The position numbers and the translations under genes are program-made. From contig CABTMH010000117.1 of NCBI GenBank assembly GCA_902485915.1, positions 1 through 33,353 on the forward strand: a DNA stretch of 33,353 bases, in the 5' to 3' direction. Below, piece after piece: positions 7,680-15,048 of this stretch (its first letter is position 1; each line of letters starts with the position of its first letter). Source of the stretch: an uncultured Oribacterium sp. (lineage in GTDB: Bacteria; Bacillota; Clostridia; Lachnospirales; Lachnospiraceae). The notes beneath the pieces are model-generated. The model did not search any database. It was not told the DNA's origin and was given only the letters and a program-made list of their open reading frames with translations.

Positions 7680-8690
7680 TTGGAACGTAGAGTAATCAAT
7701 ACAGATGAGACGGTAGAGGACCGGCAGCTGGAACCGAAGATTCGTCCGCAGACGCTCGATGACTACATCGGCCAGAGTAAGCTGAAGGAGATGCTGAAGA
7801 TCTATATTCAGGCGGCGAAGAACCGCGGGGAGTCCCTGGATCACTGCCTGTTTTATGGCCCGCCGGGACTCGGCAAGACGACCATCAGTAACATCATCGC
7901 AAACGAGCTCGGGGTGAATATCAAGGTGACCTCTGGACCGGCCATCGAGAAGCCGGGCGAGATCGCCGCGATTCTGAACGGACTTTCCGAGGGCGATGTG
8001 CTTTTCGTCGACGAGATTCACCGTCTGAACCGCCAGGTCGAGGAGGTGCTGTACCCGGCGATGGAGGATTTCGCCATCGATATCATGCTCGGAAAGGACT
8101 CCACCGCGCGATCGATCCGCCTGGATCTCCCGCACTTCACGCTGATCGGCGCGACGACCCGCGCGGGACTGCTGTCTGCACCGCTCCGTGACCGTTTCGG
8201 CATCATCACGAAGCTCGAGTTCTACACCACCGAGGAGCTGATGCAGATCGTACGACGTTCCGCGAAGGTGCTGAATGTAGACATTGACGACGCCGGCGCT
8301 GAGCGCATCGCGCTGCGCTCCCGCGGTACGCCGAGACTCGCGAACCGCCTGCTGAAGCGTGTACGTGACTTCGCGGATGTCCGCTTCGACGGCCGCATCA
8401 CCCAGGAGGTCGCCGATATGGCGCTCGACATCCTCGACGTCGATAAGCTCGGCCTCGACCAGAACGACCGGAACTACCTCATGACCATCATCGATAAGTT
8501 CTCCGGCGGACCGGTCGGCGTCGAAACCCTGGCCGCCGCCCTCGGCGAGGACAGCGGCACCATCGAGGACGTCTACGAGCCGTACCTGCTCATGAACGGA
8601 CTCATCAACCGCACCCCGCGTGGCCGCGTCGCCACCGCAAACGCCTACCGGCACTTCGGACTGCCGTACCAGGCAACGATGGAGCTGTAA
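7680..8690 (+). CDS. ruvB: Holliday junction DNA helicase RuvB
   Basis: AAA+ hexameric motor of the RuvABC system, 336 residues, full family length. Walker A is GPPGLGKTT (residues 60-68), Walker B LFVDEIHR (Asp111, Glu112), and sensor 1 GATTRAG (157-163). The C-terminal winged-helix domain ends in the usual QTPRGR-like segment, here RTPRGRVA. Translation probably starts at TTG 7680, 7-8 bases after GAGTGAGG; no better in-frame ATG lies near the conserved N terminus. It is in an operon with ruvA. Confidence 0.96.
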   Translation: MERRVINTDETVEDRQLEPKIRPQTLDDYIGQSKLKEMLKIYIQAAKNRGESLDHCLFYGPPGLGKTTISNIIANELGVNIKVTSGPAIEKPGEIAAILNGLSEGDVLFVDEIHRLNRQVEEVLYPAMEDFAIDIMLGKDSTARSIRLDLPHFTLIGATTRAGLLSAPLRDRFGIITKLEFYTTEELMQIVRRSAKVLNVDIDDAGAERIALRSRGTPRLANRLLKRVRDFADVRFDGRITQEVADMALDILDVDKLGLDQNDRNYLMTIIDKFSGGPVGVETLAAALGEDSGTIEDVYEPYLLMNGLINRTPRGRVATANAYRHFGLPYQATMEL

Positions 8691-8716
8691 GAGGACGTTT
8701 CCAGGGTGTTCCACAC

Positions 8717-8750
8717 GTTACTGTTCATTCGTGTACTGATCAGGCAGGCT
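8717..8750 (-). repeat. Dispersed ~30-bp repeat, copy 1
   Basis: It contains GTGTACTGATCAGGCAGG and overlaps the 3' end of the antitoxin gene. Related copies lie at 14236-14270 (opposite orientation) and 29466-29494. Confidence 0.65.
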
Positions 8751-8969
8751 GCTCTGGAGTTTTGCATCGAGTTCGGCATCAGACATTGTATCAACGGTTC
8801 TTAGCTCTGCCGGAATCGTCAGAGAGAAAGGGACGCCATGATGGTAAATAATCTGACGGTAAAGGGAATTAATTACAACAGAAACAGGAACACCAAGCTT
8901 CTGAAGGATGTCTTCTGCTTCGATCTTTACATCGTTTTCGACGCGAGCACTTACGGTTGAATCTTTCAT
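8718..8969 (-). CDS. RelB/DinJ-type antitoxin, orphan
   Basis: A small 83-residue ribbon-helix-helix protein like RelB/DinJ antitoxins. It starts MKDSTVSARVENDVK (the beta strand that contacts DNA), followed by EAEDILQKLGVPVSVVINSLYRQI and GVPFSL, all typical of DinJ. A strong GGAGGTG (8976-8982 on the opposite strand) sits 6 bases before the ATG at 8969; the in-frame GTG at 8978 overlaps that Shine-Dalgarno and is unlikely. No RelE/YafQ toxin gene lies next to it: downstream is the ruvB end, 27 bases away. The gene is AT-richer than its neighbours, which suggests acquisition. Its last residues (LPDQYTNEQ) lie in a dispersed repeat also found at 14236 and 29470. Confidence 0.8.
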   Translation of the reverse strand: MKDSTVSARVENDVKIEAEDILQKLGVPVSVVINSLYRQIIYHHGVPFSLTIPAELRTVDTMSDAELDAKLQSSLPDQYTNEQ

Positions 8970-9003
8970 ATCAAACACCTCCTTTTGATTTTATTGTAAT
9001 CCG

Positions 9004-9153
9004 ATGTATTGCAGATTGCAAGACATATCATTAGATGATCGTACCTTCGGAAATATCATAAAAGAAGAAATTGACCGTATTAATGCCAAATACGGCCATA
9101 AGAATGACACAGAAAATGAACGGGGAAATGATGCTGCGGCGACGGCGAGCTGA
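9004..9153 (+). CDS. Short unknown ORF, possible gene remnant
   Basis: A 49-residue open frame from ATG 9004, hydrophilic, with a plausible helical stretch (GNIIKEEIDRINAKYG). It has no Shine-Dalgarno that I can see and no family I recognise. The codons are AT-rich like the neighbouring antitoxin and unlike the rest of the window, and the last part (GNDAAATAS) turns GC-rich. This fits the remnant of an acquired gene whose end has been replaced by local sequence. It may not be expressed. Confidence 0.3.
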   Translation: MYCRLQDISLDDRTFGNIIKEEIDRINAKYGHKNDTENERGNDAAATAS

Positions 9154-9192
9154 GCAGTGAACGATAGCTACGGGGCGTGAAAGGAGAACGGC

Positions 9193-10140
9193 ATGAATTT
9201 AAAAGAGCAGCAGTATGTGTGCACGCTGGCGCGGTGCCGAAACCTTTCCAGGGCGGCGGAGGCACTGTTCATCTCGCCGTCTGCGCTGAGCTTGTATATC
9301 AGTAATCTTGAGAAGAACCTCGGCGTACCGCTGTTTCAGCGTGTGGGGAAGGAAAAGACCTTCGTGCTGACGCCGATCGGGGAGGAGTATGTACAGCGGG
9401 CGGAGAAGATGCTGGAGATGAAGGCGGAGTTCGATGATCTGCTGGAGAAGGAACTGCGGAAAAGCCATCCGACGATTCGTATCGGTATACAGCAGCGAAG
9501 AGCGATTTCGATGGTGCCGGAGGTGCTGGCGCGCTTTAAAGAGCGTTTCCCGGATGTGGAGCTGGTTTTCCATGATGCTGTCGTCGAGGATCTGAACCGG
9601 CTGTTTAAAGAGAACGCGATCGATTTCATGGTGTCAAACTTCCTGCATGAGCTTCCGGATACGGTATATCAGGAAATCGTGAAGGAGCCGGTGCTGCTGG
9701 CGCTTCCGGAGACGCATCCGGCGATTCAGTATGCTTATGCTGTGGAGGGCGATGCTTTTCAGCATCTCGATCTTTCCTGTCTTGACTGGGAGACGTTTAT
9801 CGTGCCGCTACTGAATCAGAGTATGCGCATCACGGCAGAACGCATCTTACGGGAGAATCATGTCCATGCGAAGCGCCTGATCGAGATCGGTCATTTCGAT
9901 CTCATCATGTCGATGGTGAATCAGGGGATGGGTGTCGGCTTTAATCGTCTCGGGTATCTGCCGGATATGCAGAGATTCGAGCATGTGCGCTATTTTCTGA
10001 TCAATCGGGATGCGGAGACCTCCAGCTTCCGACTCGCCTATCGAAAAGGGCATGTGTTGAGTGAGTGTGAGCGTGCGTTGATCGAGATCATAGAGGAAGC
10101 TGCACGAGAGAAGATGGAGTGTCATCATACGATGGGGTGA
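9193..10140 (+). CDS. LysR-family transcriptional regulator
   Basis: A 315-residue LysR-type regulator. The HTH is in residues 1-60 (CRNLSRAAEALFISPSALS), followed by the GVPLFQRVGKEK segment of the wing. The effector domain starts near residue 93 (TIRIGIQQRRAISMVPEVLARF). AAGGAG (9180-9185) precedes the ATG at 9193. It lies upstream of and in the same direction as a YfcC carrier and an M20 amidohydrolase, so it probably controls them, as AbgR does for abgABT in E. coli. The effector is unknown. Confidence 0.93.
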   Translation: MNLKEQQYVCTLARCRNLSRAAEALFISPSALSLYISNLEKNLGVPLFQRVGKEKTFVLTPIGEEYVQRAEKMLEMKAEFDDLLEKELRKSHPTIRIGIQQRRAISMVPEVLARFKERFPDVELVFHDAVVEDLNRLFKENAIDFMVSNFLHELPDTVYQEIVKEPVLLALPETHPAIQYAYAVEGDAFQHLDLSCLDWETFIVPLLNQSMRITAERILRENHVHAKRLIEIGHFDLIMSMVNQGMGVGFNRLGYLPDMQRFEHVRYFLINRDAETSSFRLAYRKGHVLSECERALIEIIEEAAREKMECHHTMG

Positions 10141-10144
10141 TGGC

Positions 10145-10250
10145 ATGAAGCGTGGTCGTCCCTCTGGGGGTCCCGACGGGAACGTTTATCCTTAAGCCTG
10201 GACGCTCCTCCGGGGCCCGGCCTGACGGCTCCTATTAAGCTTTTTTTAAC
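10145..10250. other. GC-rich hairpin-forming spacer
   Basis: Between the LysR gene and the yfcC-type promoter lie short inverted repeats (TCCCGACGGGA at about 10177 and CCGGGGCCCGG at about 10213), followed by a T run near 10241-10247. It may terminate the lysR transcript, but I see no single clean stem. Confidence 0.35.
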
Positions 10251-10291
10251 CAGGCGTTTGGAAAAATCAAATGGTAGGATGTGCCCGCGAC

Positions 10292-10300
10292 TGCTATAAT
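10292..10300 (+). promoter_or_regulatory. Extended -10 promoter of the carrier/amidohydrolase genes
   Basis: TGCTATAAT is a perfect extended -10 element, 44 bases before the carrier start codon. No good -35 hexamer is present, as is usual for activator-dependent or extended -10 promoters. The -10 sits in a small dyad, TATAATGTTATA. Confidence 0.6.
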
Positions 10301-10343
10301 GTTATACAAAGAAACAACATTATAAAGAGGGGGAATGTTAACT

Positions 10344-11741
10344 ATGGCAACTAAGAAGAAATTTCGTGTGCCTCACAGCTTCATGATCGTATTTTCGATC
10401 ATCGTATGTGCTGTGCTTCTGACCTGGATCATCCCGGCGGGTGAGTATGTACGTGTGGAGAATGCAGACGGCATCAAGGTGATCGATCCGACGCAGTTCA
10501 GCTATGTCGATCGTACACCGGTGAATCCGTTCCTGATCCCGATGTATATCGTGAATGCGTTTGTAAAGCGTGTCGACATCATGCTGGTCATCCTGTTTTC
10601 GGGTGCAGCTTTCCACATGCTGACACAGTCGGGTTCACTGCAGGCGGTAATCGCGAAGCTCGCGAAGAAGTTTTCCAACAACCTGTATGTATTTATCCCG
10701 ATTCTGACGCTGATGTTCGGCCTTATCTGCACGACACAGGCTGTAAATATGTTCATCGCGTTCGCACCGGTGATGGTTATGCTTGCACTGGCGATCGGCC
10801 TTGACTCGATCACAGGTGCAGCCATCATCCTGCTCGGTGGAGCCATCGGATTTTCGACGGGAACATTGAACCCGAACACGACCGTCGTAGCACAGAAGAT
10901 CGCGGAGCTGCCGCTGTACTCCGGTATCGGCTATCGCTGGGTATGCTTCGCTGTGTACTATGTGATTACGAACATCTTCCTCGTGCGCTATGCACTGAAG
11001 ATTCAGAAGGACCCGACGAAGAGCCCGATGTATGATCTCGACCAGAAGAGTGAGTTCCGTACAGCCGGCGGTCTGGATGATTTCGGAACCATCGATCTGC
11101 GGAAGATTTTAAACATCGTCGCACTCGTGGTTTCTCTTGCGGTCGTGATCTATGGCAGCATCAAGCTGGGCTGGGATATGCCGGAGATGGCTGCGATGTT
11201 CATCTGGCTCGCCATCGTCGTCGGTATCATTTCTGGTTTTGATACCGATACGATCTGTAAGAACTTCCTCGAGGGCTGCAAGAAGATGATGTCCGCGATG
11301 ATCATCATCGGCCTCGCACAGTCCATCAGTGCCATCATGAAGGATGGTAAGATCATCGATACCGTCGTACATGCTCTGGCGGGCGGACTCGGCAGTGTGC
11401 CGACGCTTCTGCAGGCACCGGCGATGCTGATTGCGAACACCATCATCAACGTGTTCCTGACCTCCGGTTCCGGACAGGCCGCAGCGGTGATGCCGATCAT
11501 GGTGCCGCTTTCCGACCTCATCGGTGTGACGAGACAGACTGCAGTGCTTGCATTTAACTTCGGTGACGGCTTCTGTAACTACATCCTGCCGACCTCGACC
11601 GCACTCATGGGTATCATCAGTGCCTGCAATATCCCATATGATCGCTGGATGCGCTTCATGTGGAAGATGTTTGCGATCTGGATGGTCGTAGGTACGGTGC
11701 TGCTGGTGATCGCGCAGATCATCCATCTCGGACCGATGTAA
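10344..11741 (+). CDS. YfcC/DcuC-superfamily membrane carrier
   Basis: A polytopic inner-membrane carrier, 465 residues, with about 11-12 hydrophobic segments beginning at residue 10 (SFMIVFSIIVCAVLLTWIIP). It belongs to the YfcC family of the C4-dicarboxylate/arginine-ornithine antiporter-like group. Typical features are the early PAGEY segment, the GxxFSTGTLNPNTTVVAQ segment in the middle and the SGSGQAAAVMPIM segment near the C terminus. An in-frame ATG at 10335 abuts the GAGGGGG Shine-Dalgarno too closely, so ATG 10344 (spacing about 10) is preferred. The next gene encodes an M20 amidohydrolase, which suggests the carrier imports an amide or peptide-like substrate. The substrate itself cannot be read from the sequence. 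Confidence 0.88.
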   Translation: MATKKKFRVPHSFMIVFSIIVCAVLLTWIIPAGEYVRVENADGIKVIDPTQFSYVDRTPVNPFLIPMYIVNAFVKRVDIMLVILFSGAAFHMLTQSGSLQAVIAKLAKKFSNNLYVFIPILTLMFGLICTTQAVNMFIAFAPVMVMLALAIGLDSITGAAIILLGGAIGFSTGTLNPNTTVVAQKIAELPLYSGIGYRWVCFAVYYVITNIFLVRYALKIQKDPTKSPMYDLDQKSEFRTAGGLDDFGTIDLRKILNIVALVVSLAVVIYGSIKLGWDMPEMAAMFIWLAIVVGIISGFDTDTICKNFLEGCKKMMSAMIIIGLAQSISAIMKDGKIIDTVVHALAGGLGSVPTLLQAPAMLIANTIINVFLTSGSGQAAAVMPIMVPLSDLIGVTRQTAVLAFNFGDGFCNYILPTSTALMGIISACNIPYDRWMRFMWKMFAIWMVVGTVLLVIAQIIHLGPM

Positions 11742-11760
11742 TCAGTATAGGCAGATACAG

Positions 11761-11788
11761 GGCGCTGCACCGGTTTCCGGTGAGCGCC
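11761..11788 (+). terminator. Strong hairpin between carrier and amidohydrolase
   Basis: A 12-bp stem with one bulged G (GGCGCT-CACCGG / CCGGTGAGCGCC, TTT loop). It has no proper T run (TTCG follows), so it may attenuate or protect the upstream message rather than stop transcription fully. Confidence 0.5.
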
Positions 11789-11864
11789 TTCGTACATATC
11801 TCAGGAAGAAGATGACATCGCAGGTCGTGATGTAACGATGCCATCGAGGCGAAGGAGAAAAATC

Positions 11865-13040
11865 ATGAACGATAAAAAGACTTTATTTGAAGCGATCGAT
11901 GCGCAGCGCGAGGTGCTCTGCTCGATGGCAGATCAGATTTTCGATCATCCGGAATACGAAGGAGAAGAGGTGTTTGCCAGTGGACTGCTGACCGACTATC
12001 TCCGTGCAAACGGCTTCGAGGTCGAGATGGGCGTCGGCGGATTAAAGACGGCGTTCCGTGCGACCTATAAGCATGGCGAGGGCGGTCCGAAGCTCGGCAT
12101 CCTCTGCGAGTACGATGCGCTTCGGAATCTCGGACATGGCTGCGGCCATCATATGCAGGGCCCGGGCTGTCTCGGTGCCGCGGTGGCACTGAAGAACATG
12201 GACGATGTGGAGCCGTTTGAGCTCATCGTCTATGGTACACCAGCCGAGGAAACGCTCGGCAGTAAGGTGCAGATGCTGGAGCGTGGCTGCTTCCGTGAGC
12301 TGGATGTCGCCTTCATGATGCATGGCGGTCCGAATACCTGCACAGATGTGAAGTGCCTCGCACAGAAGAGCTTCCACGTGACCTTCCACGGAAAGCGTGC
12401 ACATGCCGCACTGGCACCGGAGAAGGGGAGAAGTGCCTTCGATGCCATGCTGGTCGCGTTCCAGGGCGTTGAGTTCCTGCGGGAGCATGTACCGGATGAT
12501 ATGCGCATGCACTACTGCATGACCGAGCTTCCGGGTCCGGCCAATGTCGTGCCGGCGACCGCAAAGGGTGAGTTTTCACTGCGTTCCTTCTCGAAGAAGG
12601 AGCTCGAGGAGGTCAGTGTCCGCTTCAGGGACATCATCAAGGGCGCAGCGCTGATCGCTGGCGTCGACTATGAGATCGAGGACGGCACCTTCTTCTTCAA
12701 CAAGATTCCGGTGCTTCGTCTGAATCAGCTTCTGATGGAGAACGCTGAGCTCGCGGGTGCTCCGCAGCTCGCGCCGCCACGTGAGAAGACCGGTTCGACC
12801 GATTTCGGCAATGTCATGTACGAGATTCCGGGTTCCTGCATCCGTGTCGCGTTCGTACCGGAGGGAACCGCTTCCCACTCTCAGGAGTTCGTGGATGCCG
12901 GAAAGAGCGACGCAGCGCATAACTGCGTGATCTACGGCGCGAAGAGCATCGCCGGTGCATGCTATGACCTGCTGCATACCGAGGGTCTCCTAGATGCGGT
13001 CAAGGCAGAATATGCGGAGAATAAAAAGAAATATCAGTAA
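11865..13040 (+). CDS. M20-family amidohydrolase (AbgB-like)
   Basis: Cytosolic zinc-dependent amidase/peptidase of the M20 family, 391 residues from the preferred start. Metal-site segments are GHGCGHHMQGPG (about residues 95-106), GTPAEET and MMHGGPNT. The lid domain follows (KSFHVTFHGKRAHAALAPEKG), and the C-terminal STDFGNVMYEIPG segment carries another ligand region. This pattern resembles AbgB/p-aminobenzoyl-glutamate hydrolase-type members, but the exact amide substrate is not defined. AAGGAG (about 11852-11856) lies before ATG 11865; the upstream in-frame ATG at 11838 has no Shine-Dalgarno. It is probably transcribed with the carrier gene. The set regulator-carrier-amidohydrolase argues for uptake and hydrolysis of an N-acyl or peptidic compound. 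Confidence 0.88.
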   Translation: MNDKKTLFEAIDAQREVLCSMADQIFDHPEYEGEEVFASGLLTDYLRANGFEVEMGVGGLKTAFRATYKHGEGGPKLGILCEYDALRNLGHGCGHHMQGPGCLGAAVALKNMDDVEPFELIVYGTPAEETLGSKVQMLERGCFRELDVAFMMHGGPNTCTDVKCLAQKSFHVTFHGKRAHAALAPEKGRSAFDAMLVAFQGVEFLREHVPDDMRMHYCMTELPGPANVVPATAKGEFSLRSFSKKELEEVSVRFRDIIKGAALIAGVDYEIEDGTFFFNKIPVLRLNQLLMENAELAGAPQLAPPREKTGSTDFGNVMYEIPGSCIRVAFVPEGTASHSQEFVDAGKSDAAHNCVIYGAKSIAGACYDLLHTEGLLDAVKAEYAENKKKYQ

Positions 13041-13232
13041 TTTCGAGTGGAAATCGTGTAGGATAGAAGCCGTGTAAGTCATACAGAAGAGCAGTTCATG
13101 TATGCGCCAGACAGAAGATTTTCGCAGGCAGCGATTCGGAAAGTGAATCGTGTGCTGAAATCAGACAATAGAAAAGAGATGCAGCTGCATTGATTATAGT
13201 TCAGACTATTTTCGTGCAGCCGCATACCGATG

Positions 13233-13264
13233 AGAGGGCTGACATGAATGTCAGCTCTCTTTTT
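13233..13264 (+). terminator. Intrinsic terminator upstream of yitT
   Basis: A 13-bp stem (AGAGGGCTGACAT / ATGTCAGCTCTCT, one G-T pair, 2-base loop) followed by TTTT. A false in-frame ATG at 13248 lies inside this stem. An extra palindrome, ATGCAGCTGCAT, is at 13179-13190. Confidence 0.82.
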
Positions 13265-13298
13265 GATACATGGGAACGTAGAAGAGGAGGAAAAACAA

Positions 13299-14192
13299 AT
13301 GGAAAACGTAAGGATACATCTGAAAGATAAGAAGAAGTGGAGAGAAACCGGACTCGATATCCTGGGGGATTTCGCGGGTGCGCTGCTGCAGGCGATCGGT
13401 GTCTGGTGCTTCATCGAGCCGAGCTGGATCGCGCCGGGCGGGGTATCGGGCATCGCACTGATGATCAACCATCTGTTCAGCTTACCGATCGGTGCACTCA
13501 GCTTCGCCATCAACATCCCGCTGCTGTTGGCGTCCTGGCTGCTCCTGAATCGTAGGATGACACTGAAGACCATCCGCACGGTCATTTTTATGAGCGTGAT
13601 CCAGGACTTCGTGTCGGCGCTCTGTCCATGGCAGTACGCAGGAGACCGCCTCGTATCCTGTGCCTTCGGCGGTATCTTCGTGGGCGTCGGCCTGGCACTG
13701 ATCTTCATGCGGAACTCGACGAGCGGCGGTGGCGATATCCTAGCGAAGCTCCTTCAGAAGCGTTTCCCCTACATGCAGACCGGCTATGCCATCATGCTGG
13801 TGGACTTCGTGATCGTCACGGTCTCCGTGCTGGTTTTCGGTGAGATCGAAGCTGCACTGTATGGCATCATCTCGATCGTCTGCACGACCCAGTCGATGGA
13901 TGCGCTTCTCTATGGACTGAACCGCGGCAGTCTGATCACGATCCACTCTGCGAAAAACGAAGACATCGCGCGTGAAATCATGGAAACCATGGACCGCGGC
14001 ACCACCTTCTATAAGAGCATCGGTGGCTTCAGCGGCCAGGAATGCCTCACCCTCACCTGCGCGGTCGACCGTAAGCAGTTCCCGATCGTGAAGGAAATCA
14101 TCGACCGCCACGACCCGCACGCCTTCGTCATCGTCTCCCCGACGAAGGAAACCTACGGCGAAGGCTTCATCGGCGACCCGCGGAAGCTCTGA
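13299..14192 (+). CDS. YitT-family membrane protein
   Basis: A 297-residue membrane protein of the YitT type. About five hydrophobic segments lie between residues 20 and 190, with the family signature PGGVSGIALMINHL and the STSGGGDILAKLL segment. A soluble C-terminal DUF2179 domain follows (residues about 210-285: GLNRGSLITIHSAKNEDIAREI). Function is unknown for the family. The frame is open back to 13248, but that region is a terminator; AGAGGAGG at 13283-13290 places the start at ATG 13299. It appears to be a single gene. Confidence 0.9.
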   Translation: MENVRIHLKDKKKWRETGLDILGDFAGALLQAIGVWCFIEPSWIAPGGVSGIALMINHLFSLPIGALSFAINIPLLLASWLLLNRRMTLKTIRTVIFMSVIQDFVSALCPWQYAGDRLVSCAFGGIFVGVGLALIFMRNSTSGGGDILAKLLQKRFPYMQTGYAIMLVDFVIVTVSVLVFGEIEAALYGIISIVCTTQSMDALLYGLNRGSLITIHSAKNEDIAREIMETMDRGTTFYKSIGGFSGQECLTLTCAVDRKQFPIVKEIIDRHDPHAFVIVSPTKETYGEGFIGDPRKL

Positions 14193-14235
14193 GTGGGGGT
14201 TACTGGTCACTCGTCAACTGGATTCCGGCTCCCTG

Positions 14236-14270
14236 CCTGATCAGTACACGTGTGAACAGTAACAGTGGTG
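14236..14270 (+). repeat. Dispersed ~30-bp repeat, copy 2
   Basis: CTGCCTGATCAGTACACG and what follows match the 3' end of the antitoxin gene at 8718 on the opposite strand. Read in frame it would give LPDQYTCEQ and a TAA, nearly the antitoxin C terminus, so it could be a gene remnant or an independent repeat. Confidence 0.65.
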
Positions 14271-14302
14271 GATATGACTGTTCAGCCGCCCATCGCTTGC
14301 GG

Positions 14303-14332
14303 TTGCATCGCGCTTGCGGGCTATGTTATAAT
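14303..14332 (+). promoter_or_regulatory. Promoter of the zapA operon
   Basis: TTGCAT (14303-14308) and a perfect TATAAT (14327-14332) are spaced by 18 bp. It lies 168 bases before the zapA start and probably drives zapA through the PBP gene. Confidence 0.7.
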
Positions 14333-14499
14333 AAATGGTCGAAAACATGAAAACACATTCATGTGATGTGAAGGATGATAGCATGTGGAGATAGCGGACG
14401 CGCATCTGCGCGATTCGGCATCAGGCATGATTTTGAGATGGCGCGCATCTCGGCGATGCGCGATCGTTCATGATTTTTAGATAGAGGAGTAACAGTTTC

Positions 14500-14919
14500 A
14501 TGGCAGGAAAGAATTCAGTAGAGGTCGTAATCAACGGCAAGATCTACCAGCTGGCGGGCAGTGAGTCCGAGAGCTATATGCATGAGGTAGCGGGCTACCT
14601 GAACCAGAAAATTCTCGATTTTCAGAAGGAGACCGTAGGCTATAACAAGCTCGACGACAGCATAAAGGCCCTTCTCCTCGAGGTGAACATCTGTGACGAT
14701 CTCTTCAAGGAGCGTAAGAGAAGCCGTGACATCCAGCAGGCGCGGGATGATGCGGAGCGCGAGAGCTATACGGCGAAGCATGACCTCGTGAACATGCAGA
14801 TGAAGCTTGAGACGACCCTTCGCGAGCTCGAGAACACGCAGAAGAAACTGGCGGAGCTCGAGGCGAAGCAGGCAGCGCGGGACGCGCGTGATCGTGCGCT
14901 CGCGTCCACGAAGAAGTGA
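14500..14919 (+). CDS. zapA: Cell division protein ZapA
   Basis: Cytosolic FtsZ-ring associated protein, 139 residues. The N-terminal globular head begins NSVEVVINGKIYQLAGSES (family consensus V.I.G..Y.I.G), followed by a long coiled coil from about residue 65 (KERKRSRDIQQARDDAERE) with many Lys/Glu heptads to the C terminus. AGAGGAG precedes the ATG. The position ahead of a U32 peptidase and a SEDS/PBP pair fits a cell-division/envelope operon, and zapA next to U32 peptidase is a common arrangement in Bacillota. Confidence 0.88.
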   Translation: MAGKNSVEVVINGKIYQLAGSESESYMHEVAGYLNQKILDFQKETVGYNKLDDSIKALLLEVNICDDLFKERKRSRDIQQARDDAERESYTAKHDLVNMQMKLETTLRELENTQKKLAELEAKQAARDARDRALASTKK

Positions 14920-15048
14920 CAGACATAAGACCGCATCGAACATGAGGCATGCAGACAGCGCCAGGATGAACGAAGCACCATGCGCCGGAACACAGCCTGC
15001 GCGTTCGTCCGATGCACAGGATGCCGGCACAGTCCGGTATGAAAAACT

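Larger units (their letters stand above)
14193..14499. other. Intergenic region between yitT and zapA
   Basis: No gene. It contains a dispersed repeat (14236-14270), direct repeats CGCTTGCGG (about 14294 and 14311), the zapA promoter (14303-14332) and a leader of about 160 nt. The leader has short hairpins, for example GAGATG 14435-14440 with CATCTC 14446-14451. Confidence 0.55.

Noticed and set aside
13248..13298. Longer N terminus for the YitT protein
   Set aside because: The upstream ATG lies inside a terminator stem; the AGAGGAGG before 13299 marks the real start.
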